Shown in pieces: positions 33,500 through 42,998 of a DNA stretch of 64,000 nucleotides (the stretch's first letter is position 1; each line of letters opens with the position of its first letter). The translations under genes and the position numbers were made by a program. This DNA comes from Lachnospiraceae bacterium (GTDB lineage Bacteria > Bacillota > Clostridia > Lachnospirales > Lachnospiraceae). The notes beneath the pieces were generated by a model, which saw only the letters and a list, made by a program, of their open reading frames with translations, had not been told where the DNA came from and ran no database searches. Where the stretch lies: the NCBI GenBank assembly GCA_900753305.1, contig CAADYR010000115.1:1-64000 (forward strand), read 5' to 3'.

Positions 33500-34570
33500 T
33501 TATGCGAGATGGAAAACTCTACGCAGAACTTCATCTTCTACCAGAATCTGCTTAGCCAGTTCACGATACTGTTCTTCATGAAGGTATGTGTGTCGGAAAG
33601 GCTTGATAGAAGGGGCGAGGTCGATTGCTTTTTTGTAATCTTCTACATCCAGATTCAGGGTGCACACATAATCCCAGAAGCCAGTCTGGGTAAAGACTGT
33701 ATTGACTCTCTGATAACGATGGTCATGTACGCGACTCATCAGGTAAGTGGCGATACCGACCTGAATACCATGAAGTTGTGGTGTTTCCAGCATTTTATCC
33801 AGCGCATGTGAGATGAGGTGTTCACTGCCACTGGTGGGGGCGCTGCTACCTGCAATTTCATTGGCAATACCGCTCATGGCAAGAGAATCCAGTAATTCTT
33901 TCAGGAACAGACGGTCATGTATGGTTTCAAAAGGTGTACGGACGAAGCTGTTCACGGCCTTTTTGGCGATCATCATGGCGAAGTCATTGACCTGTGCTGC
34001 GCCGTGTTCGGCTTCAAAGAGCCAGTCATAAAGTGAGGTGATCTTGGACACCATGTCCCCGATACCGGAATAAAGAAATTTCTCAGGTGCGCTTTTGATC
34101 ACGTCAGTATCTACGATAATGCCATAAGCCATACGCGCAGGTACGGAACTGCGTCTTTTGTTAATGATAAGGGAGGCACTCGCACTGGAAAAGCCATCAC
34201 TGGAAGCAGAAGTCGGTACGCTGATGAAGGGCAGTTTACGCAGAAATCCCATATATTTGGCGGCATCTATGACTTTGCCACCACCAAGACCAATAATTGC
34301 CTGTGTGGAATTGGGCAGCGCAAAGGCAATACGAATGATATCGTCAATGTCTACTGTATCCAATTCGCAATATTCCAGAACTTCGATTCCGGCATTATGC
34401 AGTGAGGAAAGAACTTTCTCACCAAACATGTCGATCAGACCATTTCCAAAGTAGATCACTACCTTTTGCAGATTACTTTCCTGCAAATAAGGTCCTATCT
34501 TATCCAAGGCACCATCTTCAACCTTTAATATAGTGGGAATTGCAATGTGACTGCTGCTTATTTTTGCCAT
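33500..34570 (-). CDS. sn-glycerol-1-phosphate dehydrogenase-like protein (EgsA/AraM family)
   Basis: The ATG at 34570 (minus strand) has GAGAGGAGTG upstream; a TTG seven codons earlier contains that site and is rejected. The 356 residues match the iron-containing alcohol-dehydrogenase superfamily, G1P dehydrogenase branch: 'IIGLGGGKVIDAAKYMG' (NAD-binding), 'PFISVPTSASSDGFSS', 'SAPTSGSEHLISHALD' and 'LHGIQVGIATYLM' (metal-ligand His). It would reduce dihydroxyacetone phosphate to glycerol-1-phosphate with NAD(P)H. It is transcribed away from the GH13 gene, sharing its 5' region. Confidence 0.85.
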   Translation of the reverse strand: MAKISSSHIAIPTILKVEDGALDKIGPYLQESNLQKVVIYFGNGLIDMFGEKVLSSLHNAGIEVLEYCELDTVDIDDIIRIAFALPNSTQAIIGLGGGKVIDAAKYMGFLRKLPFISVPTSASSDGFSSASASLIINKRRSSVPARMAYGIIVDTDVIKSAPEKFLYSGIGDMVSKITSLYDWLFEAEHGAAQVNDFAMMIAKKAVNSFVRTPFETIHDRLFLKELLDSLAMSGIANEIAGSSAPTSGSEHLISHALDKMLETPQLHGIQVGIATYLMSRVHDHRYQRVNTVFTQTGFWDYVCTLNLDVEDYKKAIDLAPSIKPFRHTYLHEEQYRELAKQILVEDEVLRRVFHLA

Positions 34571-34678
34571 TTTTATAAACACTCCTCTCAATAACCTGAA
34601 AACTTTACAACAAGTCTATTATAAAAGTTTGTTAGATTTTTGGCAACCATTGTTATGCCTCGACAAAATATAAAAGAC

Positions 34679-34707
34679 TTGATTTCTCACAATATTGCGT
34701 GTACAAT
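34679..34707 (+). promoter_or_regulatory. Promoter of the GH13 gene
   Basis: TTGATT (34679-34684), 17 bases, TACAAT (34702-34707). The palindromic operator at 34723 falls just after the expected start point. Confidence 0.7.
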
Positions 34708-34722
34708 AGCTGTAACACGTAC

Positions 34723-34736
34723 GGAAAACGTTTTCC
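34723..34736. promoter_or_regulatory. LacI/GalR-type operator
   Basis: GGAAAACGTTTTCC is a perfect 14-bp palindrome with the central CG typical of LacI-family sites (MalR or CcpA-like). Its place downstream of the -10 box implies repression of the GH13 gene when the sugar is absent. No regulator gene is adjacent. Confidence 0.65.
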
Positions 34737-34836
34737 TAAACAACAATGGGGTAAAAATAACTGTTCATAGCTATGTAAGCTATATTTTCATCTTGCATGG
34801 ATATGGACAGGGAGTAGAAGAAAGGTATGGATTTAT

Positions 34837-36615
34837 ATGGAGTTTGCAGCAGTTTTTCACAGATCAACGGATAATTATTGCTATGCGCTGGATGATAATC
34901 AGCTTATCATTAACCTGAAGACAGGATATGATGTGAAGATCGTGAACATCATCTATGGAGATCCCTTTGCCAATGGTATCCTGGGTGGAGGCGAGGAGTG
35001 GACCGGAGAGAAGGCAGGCATTCCTTTTAGGAAGAAATTGAAAGATCAGATATGGTGGACGACTACGATCATTCCATCTTTTAAGAGATTGAAATATTAT
35101 TTTGAACTGATTACAGAGACAGAGAAATGGTATTATTTCGAGGATGGTTTTGTCAGCGAGGAACAGATGCAGTTAAAGGGCAGGAGTCGTCAGTGCTTCA
35201 CAATGCCCTGGCTCAATCCGGCAGATGTAAACAGAACACCATACTGGGTCAATGAGACAGTATGGTATCAGATTTTCCCAGATCGATTCTGTAATGGGAA
35301 TACGGCAAATGATCCTGAGGGTGTGAAGCCCTGGAAATGTGAACCCATTAAAGGACATAGGGATGTTTATGGCGGTGATCTGGATGGAATTATCCAGAAG
35401 CTTGATTATTTACAGGGGCTTGGGATAACGGGATTGTATCTGACACCGATCAATGAGTCACCATCTAACCATAAATATGATACGACAGATTATGAACGGA
35501 TCGATCCTCATTTTGGAAATGATGAGGTTATGAAGGAACTGGTGGAAAAGGCGCATGAGCGTGGGATCAGGATCATGCTGGATGCGGTATTAAACCATGC
35601 CGGCTTTTATTTCAGACCATGGCAGGATGTATTGGAAAAGGGACCTGAATCCGAATATTATGACTGGTTCATGATCAATCAGTGGCCGCTGGATAAGAAC
35701 TGGGAGGCAGCGAAGAAGGGGCAACTCTATACTTTTGCCTTTTTTGACGGAATGCCTAAATTAAATACCAATAATCCAAAGGTTCGAAACTATTTGGTGG
35801 ATGTGGTATGCGGATGGGTTCGTAAATATGATGTGGACGGTATTCGTATCGATGTGGCAAATGAAGTATCTCATACCTTCTGTAAAGAGCTTCGCAGTGC
35901 GCTTAAGGCTATCAAGCCGGATATTTATATTCTGGGTGAGATCTGGCATGATGCCATCAACTGGCTTCGTGGTGATGAATATGATGCAGTCATGAATTAT
36001 CCCCTTGCAGGCAGTATGAAGGATTTCTTTATTGATAAGAGCCTGACGGATGAAGATTTCGAATGTATGATCAATCGATGCTATACGAATTATATGCAGC
36101 AGACCAATGATGTACTTTTCAATATGCTGGATTCCCATGATACCCAGAGACTTCGCAGTGTTGTATCCAGTATGGATGAGTATGATGCGCTGTTGACGTT
36201 ACTGTTTACCATGCCGGGTAGTGTGTGTATCTATTATGGAACCGAGATTGCCATGGAGGGTAGTTTTGATCCTGACTGCAGACGCTGTATGCCATGGGAT
36301 GAGATAGAAAAGGGCAGCTATGCGTCACAGATATCTTTTATGAAAGAACTGATCAGTCTTCGAAAGAATCAGCTTCTTATGAGAGAACGTAATTTCCATT
36401 TTCCTGCGGAATATGAGAACCCAAGAGTTATCCAGTTCGAGAAGATCGGCTGGAGCGAGAAACTGGAGGTACTGGTCAATGCCAGTGATACTCCGGTAGA
36501 ACTTCTCCGCCCCCAGCAGGGTGAGATACTCTTCTCTCGCAACCTGCACACCACCCGGCTTGCCCCTGGCGGCGTCTGCATCCGCTATATCGAGAATGAA
36601 AAAATAGGGCTTTAA
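34837..36615 (+). CDS. GH13 alpha-glucanase (neopullulanase/cyclomaltodextrinase type)
   Basis: A 592-residue protein, the usual size for this group. An N-terminal ~110-residue beta domain (CBM34-like) precedes the TIM barrel with 'YQIFPDRFCNG', 'GLYLTPINESPSNHKYDTTD' and 'LDAVLNHAG'. The catalytic nucleophile is Asp339 ('GIRIDVANE'), the acid/base is Glu368 ('ILGEIWHD') and the transition-state stabiliser is Asp435 ('LDSHDTQR'). No signal peptide; it likely degrades maltodextrins in the cytoplasm. A promoter and palindromic operator lie upstream and a terminator downstream. Confidence 0.92.
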   Translation: MEFAAVFHRSTDNYCYALDDNQLIINLKTGYDVKIVNIIYGDPFANGILGGGEEWTGEKAGIPFRKKLKDQIWWTTTIIPSFKRLKYYFELITETEKWYYFEDGFVSEEQMQLKGRSRQCFTMPWLNPADVNRTPYWVNETVWYQIFPDRFCNGNTANDPEGVKPWKCEPIKGHRDVYGGDLDGIIQKLDYLQGLGITGLYLTPINESPSNHKYDTTDYERIDPHFGNDEVMKELVEKAHERGIRIMLDAVLNHAGFYFRPWQDVLEKGPESEYYDWFMINQWPLDKNWEAAKKGQLYTFAFFDGMPKLNTNNPKVRNYLVDVVCGWVRKYDVDGIRIDVANEVSHTFCKELRSALKAIKPDIYILGEIWHDAINWLRGDEYDAVMNYPLAGSMKDFFIDKSLTDEDFECMINRCYTNYMQQTNDVLFNMLDSHDTQRLRSVVSSMDEYDALLTLLFTMPGSVCIYYGTEIAMEGSFDPDCRRCMPWDEIEKGSYASQISFMKELISLRKNQLLMRERNFHFPAEYENPRVIQFEKIGWSEKLEVLVNASDTPVELLRPQQGEILFSRNLHTTRLAPGGVCIRYIENEKIGL

Positions 36616-36651
36616 ATCTTTCACATAACCTAAAATTTATGTTAAACTATA

Positions 36652-36690
36652 CCTGTCTGCATTCCATGATCCGCAGACAGGTATTTTTAT
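36652..36690 (+). terminator. Rho-independent terminator
   Basis: ACCTGTCTGC, 12-base loop, GCAGACAGGT, then ATTTTTA. A possible promoter for the jet operon (TTCACA 36621-36626, TAAACT 36644-36649) lies just before it, so it could also work as a leader attenuator. Confidence 0.8.
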
Positions 36691-36714
36691 AACCTTTTAT
36701 ATGAAGGAGAATTT

Positions 36715-38160
36715 ATGATCTTAAAGAAACAGATTCCAGAGGAATTCTATAAGTTGTTCCGTACCCGCAATATGGATGCTTATATGATGTTTCTGGTAGC
36801 AATATATGAAGAAAACAGTGAATTGTATACAGCACTTGGGCTGACTATCGAAGAAGGCACCTCCATCATTGCCGAGACGATGAATAAGAGCCAGATCGAC
36901 TGGCAGGAAGACGAGGAAAATGTGGAAGAGGATACGGAGGAAGCCTCAGGAGAAGAACAGGAAAACTCCTATCCGGGAACGCCCTCGGCAATCCTGCGCC
37001 GTCTGATCCGCTGGGGCTGGCTTCGAAGTGATTATGATGAGAAATTGAACACCTATATTTTGTCCTTTCCTGAATATAGCCAGCTCTATGTAGAATTGTT
37101 CGAGAAGTTGCAAAAAGAAGATGAAACAGGCGAAAGAGAGAGTATCCTTTCCATATATAGTGCACTCTTCACCTATTATTCCGATCAGGAAAAGAACAAT
37201 GAAATACTGAAAAGTGCTATTCGTACTTCCAAGAACCTGCAACAGCTATTATCCAATATGCAGAATGGGATGCGTACTTATTTTGAAGAACTTTCCCAAA
37301 GTAAGAATTTCATGGAAATCCAGCAGGTATTGGTCGATGAAATTAATAACAGTGACAGTAAGCGTTATGCGATCCTGACTACAACTGACAGCTTTTACCG
37401 CTATAAAGAGGCAGTGAAGGAGCTGATCAGCAGGATATTATATGATAATGAGCAGAGAAAAATGCAGGTCGGTGTGCAGCTTAGCCGGACTGCGATAGAT
37501 TCCGTGGCATATACCAGGCTGGAGCAATCTCTGAATTATTATGATGAAGCGGCCGGCATGGTGTATCGCATAGAGCGTGAGTTTGACATGATAGAGCGCA
37601 AATACAACAAACTGATAGAGCAAAAGGCAGTATTTGCCAGACGTGCGCTTGCCAGGATTCGTTACATTTTTCAGGAGGGTGCACATGACGAAGATAATAT
37701 TCTCAAGCTGCTACATTTGCTGGATACCAGCCCCAGACGGGAGGAACTGATGGATAAGCTGGGAGAACGTATCAAGCTTACAGTGCCTTACAAGATATTT
37801 GATGATGACAGTATGTATAAACGCCGTGAAGGGGCTGACCCGCAGTTCCATCCGCTTACCGCAGAAGAGCAGAGTGACCAGAGCAGAAGTGAGATCACTG
37901 ATTTTGTGCCAAAGCCGTTGTATACAAGAAAGCAGCTTCATGCATTCCGTGATAAGAATATGAAGGATGGCGTGTTCAGAACAACAAAAGATACGGTCAA
38001 TTCCATAGAAGATCTTGAAAAGATCATGTTTCTGTGGCAGGAAACGACAGAGAACCAGAGTGATATGGATGTGGTAGACCTGGGCGGTGAGTTCACCAGT
38101 GAGAGTGGATTTACTTTTTCTGAACTGACGATACGGGGCCAGGGAACGGATGAGGATTGA
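36715..38160 (+). CDS. jetA: Wadjet/MukF-like kleisin JetA (DUF5716)
   Basis: A 481-residue protein with an AAGGAG ribosome site. The start 'KKQIPEEFYKLFRTRNMDAY' and the helical, winged-helix-like layout fit JetA/DUF5716 proteins, which join the SMC heads like a kleisin. An acidic insertion (about residues 61-86) is low-complexity. 'SRTAIDSVAYTRLEQSLNYY' lies in the central helical part. It is the first gene of a jetABC run spaced by 15-55 bases. In Wadjet systems the complex recognises and loops circular plasmid DNA for cleavage. Family call is from gene order plus sequence feel. Confidence 0.78.
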   Translation: MILKKQIPEEFYKLFRTRNMDAYMMFLVAIYEENSELYTALGLTIEEGTSIIAETMNKSQIDWQEDEENVEEDTEEASGEEQENSYPGTPSAILRRLIRWGWLRSDYDEKLNTYILSFPEYSQLYVELFEKLQKEDETGERESILSIYSALFTYYSDQEKNNEILKSAIRTSKNLQQLLSNMQNGMRTYFEELSQSKNFMEIQQVLVDEINNSDSKRYAILTTTDSFYRYKEAVKELISRILYDNEQRKMQVGVQLSRTAIDSVAYTRLEQSLNYYDEAAGMVYRIEREFDMIERKYNKLIEQKAVFARRALARIRYIFQEGAHDEDNILKLLHLLDTSPRREELMDKLGERIKLTVPYKIFDDDSMYKRREGADPQFHPLTAEEQSDQSRSEITDFVPKPLYTRKQLHAFRDKNMKDGVFRTTKDTVNSIEDLEKIMFLWQETTENQSDMDVVDLGGEFTSESGFTFSELTIRGQGTDED

Positions 38161-38187
38161 CACAGATAGAAAGGTTTGGATAAACAG

Positions 38188-38796
38188 ATGTTAAAATATA
38201 TGGAAGAATTGTCGCCGGGAGAAGCGGCGAATATCAAAAAGACGATACAGGACTTATTTAAACAGACCTGTATCCTGCAGGTAAAATGTGATCCTGTGAC
38301 TTTGATACAAAGGGATAATCCGAGGTACAGAACCTGTGCGAATCATAGAGAATTTATCGCGGCATATCTGTCTTTGCTTGATCTGGAGCTGGTACATGAT
38401 CCACAGGAGCAGCTATTCAGGATCAGAGGAGAGGGCATGCCTACCGAACGTATGAATCTGATGACTACGCGTATCATGCTGATCTTAAAAATACTGTATC
38501 GTGAGAAGATCATGGGAGCCGGTCTGAATGCAACAGTTACCTGCCTGCGTGAAATCAGGGAAAGTGGAGCAAGCACTAATCTGATCAACAGGAAATTGAC
38601 AAATCAGGAATGGCAGGATGCACTTATGCTGCTCAAGGTGCATCAGATCATTGAACTGCCGGGAGCTGTAGGCAATGTGGAGGATGATACCCCGATTTAT
38701 ATATACAGTACGATCAACATATTCTGCTCTTCTGTAGATATCAATGAGCTGGTAGCACAGTATCAGGATGAAGCAGGAGCAACAACGGAAGCATAA
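38188..38796 (+). CDS. jetB: Wadjet/MukE-like JetB (DUF4194)
   Basis: About 202 residues from the ATG at 38188; a TTG at 38176 is also possible, but it sits almost on the AAAGG site. Conserved blocks 'CDPVTLIQRDNPRYRTCANH', 'REFIAAYLSLLDLELVHD' and 'TTRIMLILKILYREKI' fit the winged-helix MukE-like DUF4194 family. It would bind the kleisin JetA in the SMC complex. The gene lies between jetA and the SMC gene jetC in the same direction. Confidence 0.8.
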   Translation: MLKYMEELSPGEAANIKKTIQDLFKQTCILQVKCDPVTLIQRDNPRYRTCANHREFIAAYLSLLDLELVHDPQEQLFRIRGEGMPTERMNLMTTRIMLILKILYREKIMGAGLNATVTCLREIRESGASTNLINRKLTNQEWQDALMLLKVHQIIELPGAVGNVEDDTPIYIYSTINIFCSSVDINELVAQYQDEAGATTEA

Positions 38797-38850
38797 GAAG
38801 CAGTATATATGGAACATGCAGAATATAGAAAGGTATGGTTAGTAGAGTAA

Positions 38851-41800
38851 GTGAAACAGTCAAAGAAAATATTTACCAGAATGTGTCTTAATAACTGGGG
38901 TGGAGTGGCACACAAGGTATTGGAATTTAATGAATATGTGAATCTGTTCAGTGGTAAGAGCGGTTCGGGTAAATCTACGGTCATGGATGCGATACAGGTG
39001 CTTCTGTACGGAAGTTTCTCATCCAATTTCCTGAATAAAGCGGCAGATGATGCCAAGAACAGAAGAAGCGTCCTGAGCTATCTGCGTGGGGAACAGAAGG
39101 ACGGAACAGCCAATCGTGAGAATGCGGATTTCTGTTCTACGATCGTTCTGGAGATCGAGGATACCGGTACGCATAATTTTACCTGTGTTGGAGTAGCTTT
39201 TGAAGTAAAACACAATGACAGTGAGATCAAGAAGGATGTATTCTTCAGTCACTCAGGTAAAATACCGGAATCAGAGTATATTAATTCCAAGGGATATGTA
39301 TACACCAATCAGGAGATCAGACAGCTATTGGAAGTGCGGGCACAGTCAGAATCCAACAAAGGCAGGGATGTGAACCGTACCTATCCTTCCAGAGAGGCAT
39401 ATCTGGGAGCTCTCTATGATGTCATTCTGGGCTACATTGATGGAACGAGATTCCAGATTATGGAGAAGAGTGCCATTGCCCTGAAAATGACCAATGGTAC
39501 AGGTCAGTTCATCAGGGATTACATGTTCCCTAAGAGTGAGAGTAACGTGATCGAGAAGATCAGCGACCAGTTAGGCTCTTACAGGGATATTCAGGATAAG
39601 ATCAAGGATATGCGTCATAGGATCGAGCTGCTTCGGGAGGTTCGGGAAGCAGGGGACAGGATGCTGCTGGTCAGCACTGATATTGCAAAAGCCAACGCCA
39701 TGATACGCTGTATAGATGTAGTGGATCTTCAGGACAAGATCGAATCGGCACAGCAACAGCTTGCACAGAATATGGCTGATCTGGACAATCTTGCACAGGA
39801 TATGGATAAAGACAGATCCATTTTGCAGGAAATTGATGAAGAACTGATCCAGGTTAAGGCGGATTTACAGGCAAGCGACCTGGGAGCAAAGGAAAATCAA
39901 CTAAGTGAGCTTAAGCGTGTTGCACAGATGTTGACAGATAACAGTACCCAGTGGCGCAGAGTCACAGAAGGACTGCGCAAATGGGAAGAGGATGAGGCGA
40001 TTACAGACTATGTCAGCAACCCGATGCTTCACAGAATCAATGCCTTTTGTGCCGGTAATATTACACAGCAGCAGTGTAATGAACTGCGGCGCAGTATTCA
40101 GAATACGCTGGTAGATATTGCAGAGACACTGGAAGAATATAAGGAGCAGAAGCGGGATTCCGATAAGGAATTGAAGGAACTGCGTACACTGGTGGATGAC
40201 ATGAAGAATGACAGGAAACCATATTCTCCTGTCTTAAAGGAAGCCAGAGGTGCATTGGAACGCAGATTAAGTGACCTTTATGGTCGTACGATCAAGGTGT
40301 TCATTCTGGCAGATATGTTCGATGTAAGGGATAAGGAATGGAAGAATGCGATCGAAGGCAGAATGGGCAGATTGAAGCTGTCTCTGGTCACAGAGCCTAA
40401 ATATGCCCATGAGGCAGCAGTAGCATTCCGTGATATGAAGAAATATGAGGAAATAGACCTGATCAATACAGCAGCGATCGAAAAGAGCCAACCAAAAGCA
40501 GAGCAGGGTTCTCTTTATGAGTCTGTAGAAACGAAATATCCTTATATTGATGCATGTCTCAAGCGTTATCTGGGCAGAATTATCAAGTGTCAGACTGTAG
40601 AAGAACTGGAACAGGTAAGGGATGGTGTGACACCGGATTGTTATTCCTATAGTAATTACATTTTCCGTCACTTGCGTAAGCGTGATTATGATAAATATGC
40701 ATGTATCGGTAGTAAGGTATCCAAGTCGAGACTGGAAGAATACCAGGCAGAACTGATGAGAATTGAAGAAGAGAATGCGCAGCAGACCCAGATTATCAAC
40801 AGGTTAAGTAAGGCGACAGAGTTTGAGAAGCTGTCAAATGAAGATGCATATTTTGTGTCTTTGTCTACAGCAGGCAAGGAACTGGATAAGACCATGGGTA
40901 AGATCCAGACGCTGCAACAGGATATCAAGGCGCTCAAGGAAGGCAAGTATAAGGAATTACAGGATCGCCGGGACAGACTGGAAGAGAAACGTGCAGACAA
41001 ACAGACACAGATAGACCAGAGCCAGCGTCTTGCAAATGAGTTTGAGCACAAGAAAGGCCATTTGGAGGGTGAGATTAGCAGTAACCAGAGGGCTTTGGAA
41101 GAAAAGAAGATGGGTTACATTGCAAATCCCGAACTGGAAGCAGAGGTTGAGAAGCTGTTGCAGACCCGTTCCGGACAGAGCATTAAGAATCAGAAAAACA
41201 ATGAGATTCTCACTTTGCAGGGCAAGGAGCAGGAAGAACTTGAGAGCAGACAGGCTGCCAGAAACCGCTTCAACAGGGAATATCCGTCAGTAGGATTCAG
41301 TGGCATGGAGAAATCCAATGATGTTTATGTAAACCTGCTTAATGATTATGAGACGGATTATGAACCCAAGTATGAGAGTGAGTTCGAGAAGCAGTGTGCC
41401 ATTATTTATAAGAGTCTGCGTGAAAATGTCATTGCTACGATCCATGGGGATATCAATGCAGCAAAACGTCATACGCATGATATCAACCGAATGCTTCGCA
41501 AGACTAATTTCGCAGACAGTACCTATCAGATCAAGATAGAACCGGCAAAGAACGAGAATGGTCAGTTCTATGAGATGTTGACGGCACCGGAACTTGACAG
41601 CAAGAATATAGGCGGTAATCTGATGGAAGGTCAGATCAGTCTGGGCGAAGATGAGTTCTATCAGAAGTATGAGAACAAGATCAAGCTGTTGACGGATAAA
41701 TTCATGCCGATCAAGGACGAGGACGGAGCACAGAGAGAAAGACGTATGCAGGAAATGGAACAGTATGCGGATTATCGTAACTATTTGTCCTTTAGCATGT

Positions 41801-42207
41801 ATGAACAGGTAACAGATGCACAGGGAAATGTGATCCGGGAGAATTTCGTAGATGAGATGGCAGGACGGGATTCCGGCGGTGAAGGGCAGAACCCCAAGTA
41901 TGTAGCATTACTGGCTGGCTTTGCCATGCTCTACATGCAGCAGAGCAACAGAGATTCCAAGATCAAGCTGGTGCTTCTGGATGAAGCCTTTTCCAAGATG
42001 GATCAGGAGAGAAGTGCTGTCTGCCTGCAATACGCGCGTAAGATGGACTTACAGCTCATTGTCTGTGTACCGGATGAACGTTTACAGTCTCTGATCCGTA
42101 ATGTTGACTGTGTATACGGCTTTAGAAGATATCACAATCAGATATCCATGATGCATATTGACAAGGGAGATTATCTTAAACTTATGGAAGGCGAGGAAAC
42201 AGAGTAG
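38851..42207 (+). CDS. jetC: Wadjet/MukB-like SMC ATPase JetC
   Basis: A 1118-residue SMC-type protein with a GTG start. The N-terminal head has 'VNLFSGKSGSGKSTVMDAIQ' (Walker A ~residues 35-43). Two long coiled-coil arms (about residues 270-350 and 620-800) flank a hinge-like part. The C-terminal head has the signature 'GRDSGGEGQNPKYVALLAGF' (~residue 1006) and Walker B with D-loop 'LVLLDEAFSKMD'. It would be the DNA-loop-extruding motor of a JetABC complex. No JetD nuclease gene follows; the next gene encodes a DUF1622 membrane protein. Confidence 0.88.
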   Translation: MKQSKKIFTRMCLNNWGGVAHKVLEFNEYVNLFSGKSGSGKSTVMDAIQVLLYGSFSSNFLNKAADDAKNRRSVLSYLRGEQKDGTANRENADFCSTIVLEIEDTGTHNFTCVGVAFEVKHNDSEIKKDVFFSHSGKIPESEYINSKGYVYTNQEIRQLLEVRAQSESNKGRDVNRTYPSREAYLGALYDVILGYIDGTRFQIMEKSAIALKMTNGTGQFIRDYMFPKSESNVIEKISDQLGSYRDIQDKIKDMRHRIELLREVREAGDRMLLVSTDIAKANAMIRCIDVVDLQDKIESAQQQLAQNMADLDNLAQDMDKDRSILQEIDEELIQVKADLQASDLGAKENQLSELKRVAQMLTDNSTQWRRVTEGLRKWEEDEAITDYVSNPMLHRINAFCAGNITQQQCNELRRSIQNTLVDIAETLEEYKEQKRDSDKELKELRTLVDDMKNDRKPYSPVLKEARGALERRLSDLYGRTIKVFILADMFDVRDKEWKNAIEGRMGRLKLSLVTEPKYAHEAAVAFRDMKKYEEIDLINTAAIEKSQPKAEQGSLYESVETKYPYIDACLKRYLGRIIKCQTVEELEQVRDGVTPDCYSYSNYIFRHLRKRDYDKYACIGSKVSKSRLEEYQAELMRIEEENAQQTQIINRLSKATEFEKLSNEDAYFVSLSTAGKELDKTMGKIQTLQQDIKALKEGKYKELQDRRDRLEEKRADKQTQIDQSQRLANEFEHKKGHLEGEISSNQRALEEKKMGYIANPELEAEVEKLLQTRSGQSIKNQKNNEILTLQGKEQEELESRQAARNRFNREYPSVGFSGMEKSNDVYVNLLNDYETDYEPKYESEFEKQCAIIYKSLRENVIATIHGDINAAKRHTHDINRMLRKTNFADSTYQIKIEPAKNENGQFYEMLTAPELDSKNIGGNLMEGQISLGEDEFYQKYENKIKLLTDKFMPIKDEDGAQRERRMQEMEQYADYRNYLSFSMYEQVTDAQGNVIRENFVDEMAGRDSGGEGQNPKYVALLAGFAMLYMQQSNRDSKIKLVLLDEAFSKMDQERSAVCLQYARKMDLQLIVCVPDERLQSLIRNVDCVYGFRRYHNQISMMHIDKGDYLKLMEGEETE

Positions 42208-42234
42208 CCTGCAGGTGAAAAGGGGGAAGAAACA

Positions 42235-42558
42235 ATGATTGAAATTATGGAAGTGGTTTTAAAGCATATTGTTGAAGTTGCAATTTTATTTTTTGAATTT
42301 GTTGGTGTTATTGTGATCATCATATCAGGGTTAAAAGGTGTCTATGCATATATCCGCCGTTTGCCGGATATGAAGATCACTCTGGCGCAGGGGCTTGCGA
42401 TCGGTCTGGAATTCAAGCTGTGCAGTGAGATTTTAAAGACAGTTATTGTAAGAGAATGGACGGAAATCGTCACGGTCGCAGGCATTATCGCATTGAGAGC
42501 GGCACTGACATTCCTGATCCACTGGGAGATTAAAGAAGAGAACCATGAGAGGCACTGA
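42235..42558 (+). CDS. DUF1622 membrane protein
   Basis: A 107-residue protein with three likely membrane helices: 'AILFFEFVGVIVIIISGLKG' (~17-36), 'LAQGLAIGLEFKLCSEIL' and 'VTVAGIIALRAALTFLIHW'. 'ITLAQGLAIGLEFKL' is the typical DUF1622 block. Function unknown. Right after the stop, a +1 frame runs on for about 25 codons of plausible tail ('ALNNAKEQRRQTIEAIMEMI'), which suggests a frameshift shortened the C-terminus. It lies 27 bases after jetC and may be cotranscribed. Confidence 0.75.
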   Translation: MIEIMEVVLKHIVEVAILFFEFVGVIVIIISGLKGVYAYIRRLPDMKITLAQGLAIGLEFKLCSEILKTVIVREWTEIVTVAGIIALRAALTFLIHWEIKEENHERH

Positions 42559-42625
42559 ACAATGCAAAAGAGCAGCGTAGGCAGACTATAGAGGCAATCA
42601 TGGAAATGATAGAAGGAGAATTGCG

Positions 42626-42847
42626 ATGTTAATTCCGGAAGACAATACATATAATGAAATTCGTGAGAAATCAGTAAGGCAATGGCTGGATGAAATGAGT
42701 CAGCATGAAGATATCGCAGTCAGAGGCGGTGTGAAGGTGACCCGCGAATATATGGATGAACTGAAGAGACAGATACAGGTGTTAGAAGAAAAATGTGCAC
42801 TAAAGGATGAATATCTCAAAAAATTAAAAGAACGAATCAATAAATAG
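42626..42847 (+). CDS. Small helical hypothetical protein, 73 aa
   Basis: The ATG at 42626 has GAAGGAG upstream. The peptide ('YNEIREKSVRQWLDEM', then 'YMDELKRQIQVLEEKC' and 'LKKLKERINK') is mostly helix, with a coiled-coil C-terminal half. No motif gives a function. It ends the jetABC-DUF1622 transcript; a terminator starts 6 bases after the stop. Confidence 0.6.
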   Translation: MLIPEDNTYNEIREKSVRQWLDEMSQHEDIAVRGGVKVTREYMDELKRQIQVLEEKCALKDEYLKKLKERINK

Positions 42848-42852
42848 GCAGC

Positions 42853-42885
42853 AAAAAATCGTCAGGAAGTCCTGGCGATTTTTTT
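42853..42885 (+). terminator. Rho-independent terminator
   Basis: AAAAAATCGTCAGG pairs with CCTGGCGATTTTTT. It ends the jet operon. Confidence 0.85.
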
Positions 42886-42998
42886 ATACAGACAAACTCC
42901 TTAAAATTGGGGACATAAAATTAAAACCGGGGTGTGTTTACATAAAATCTCATACTATATAATTTGTTCATGGAAGGTAAGTGATTTGCCATAAATAA

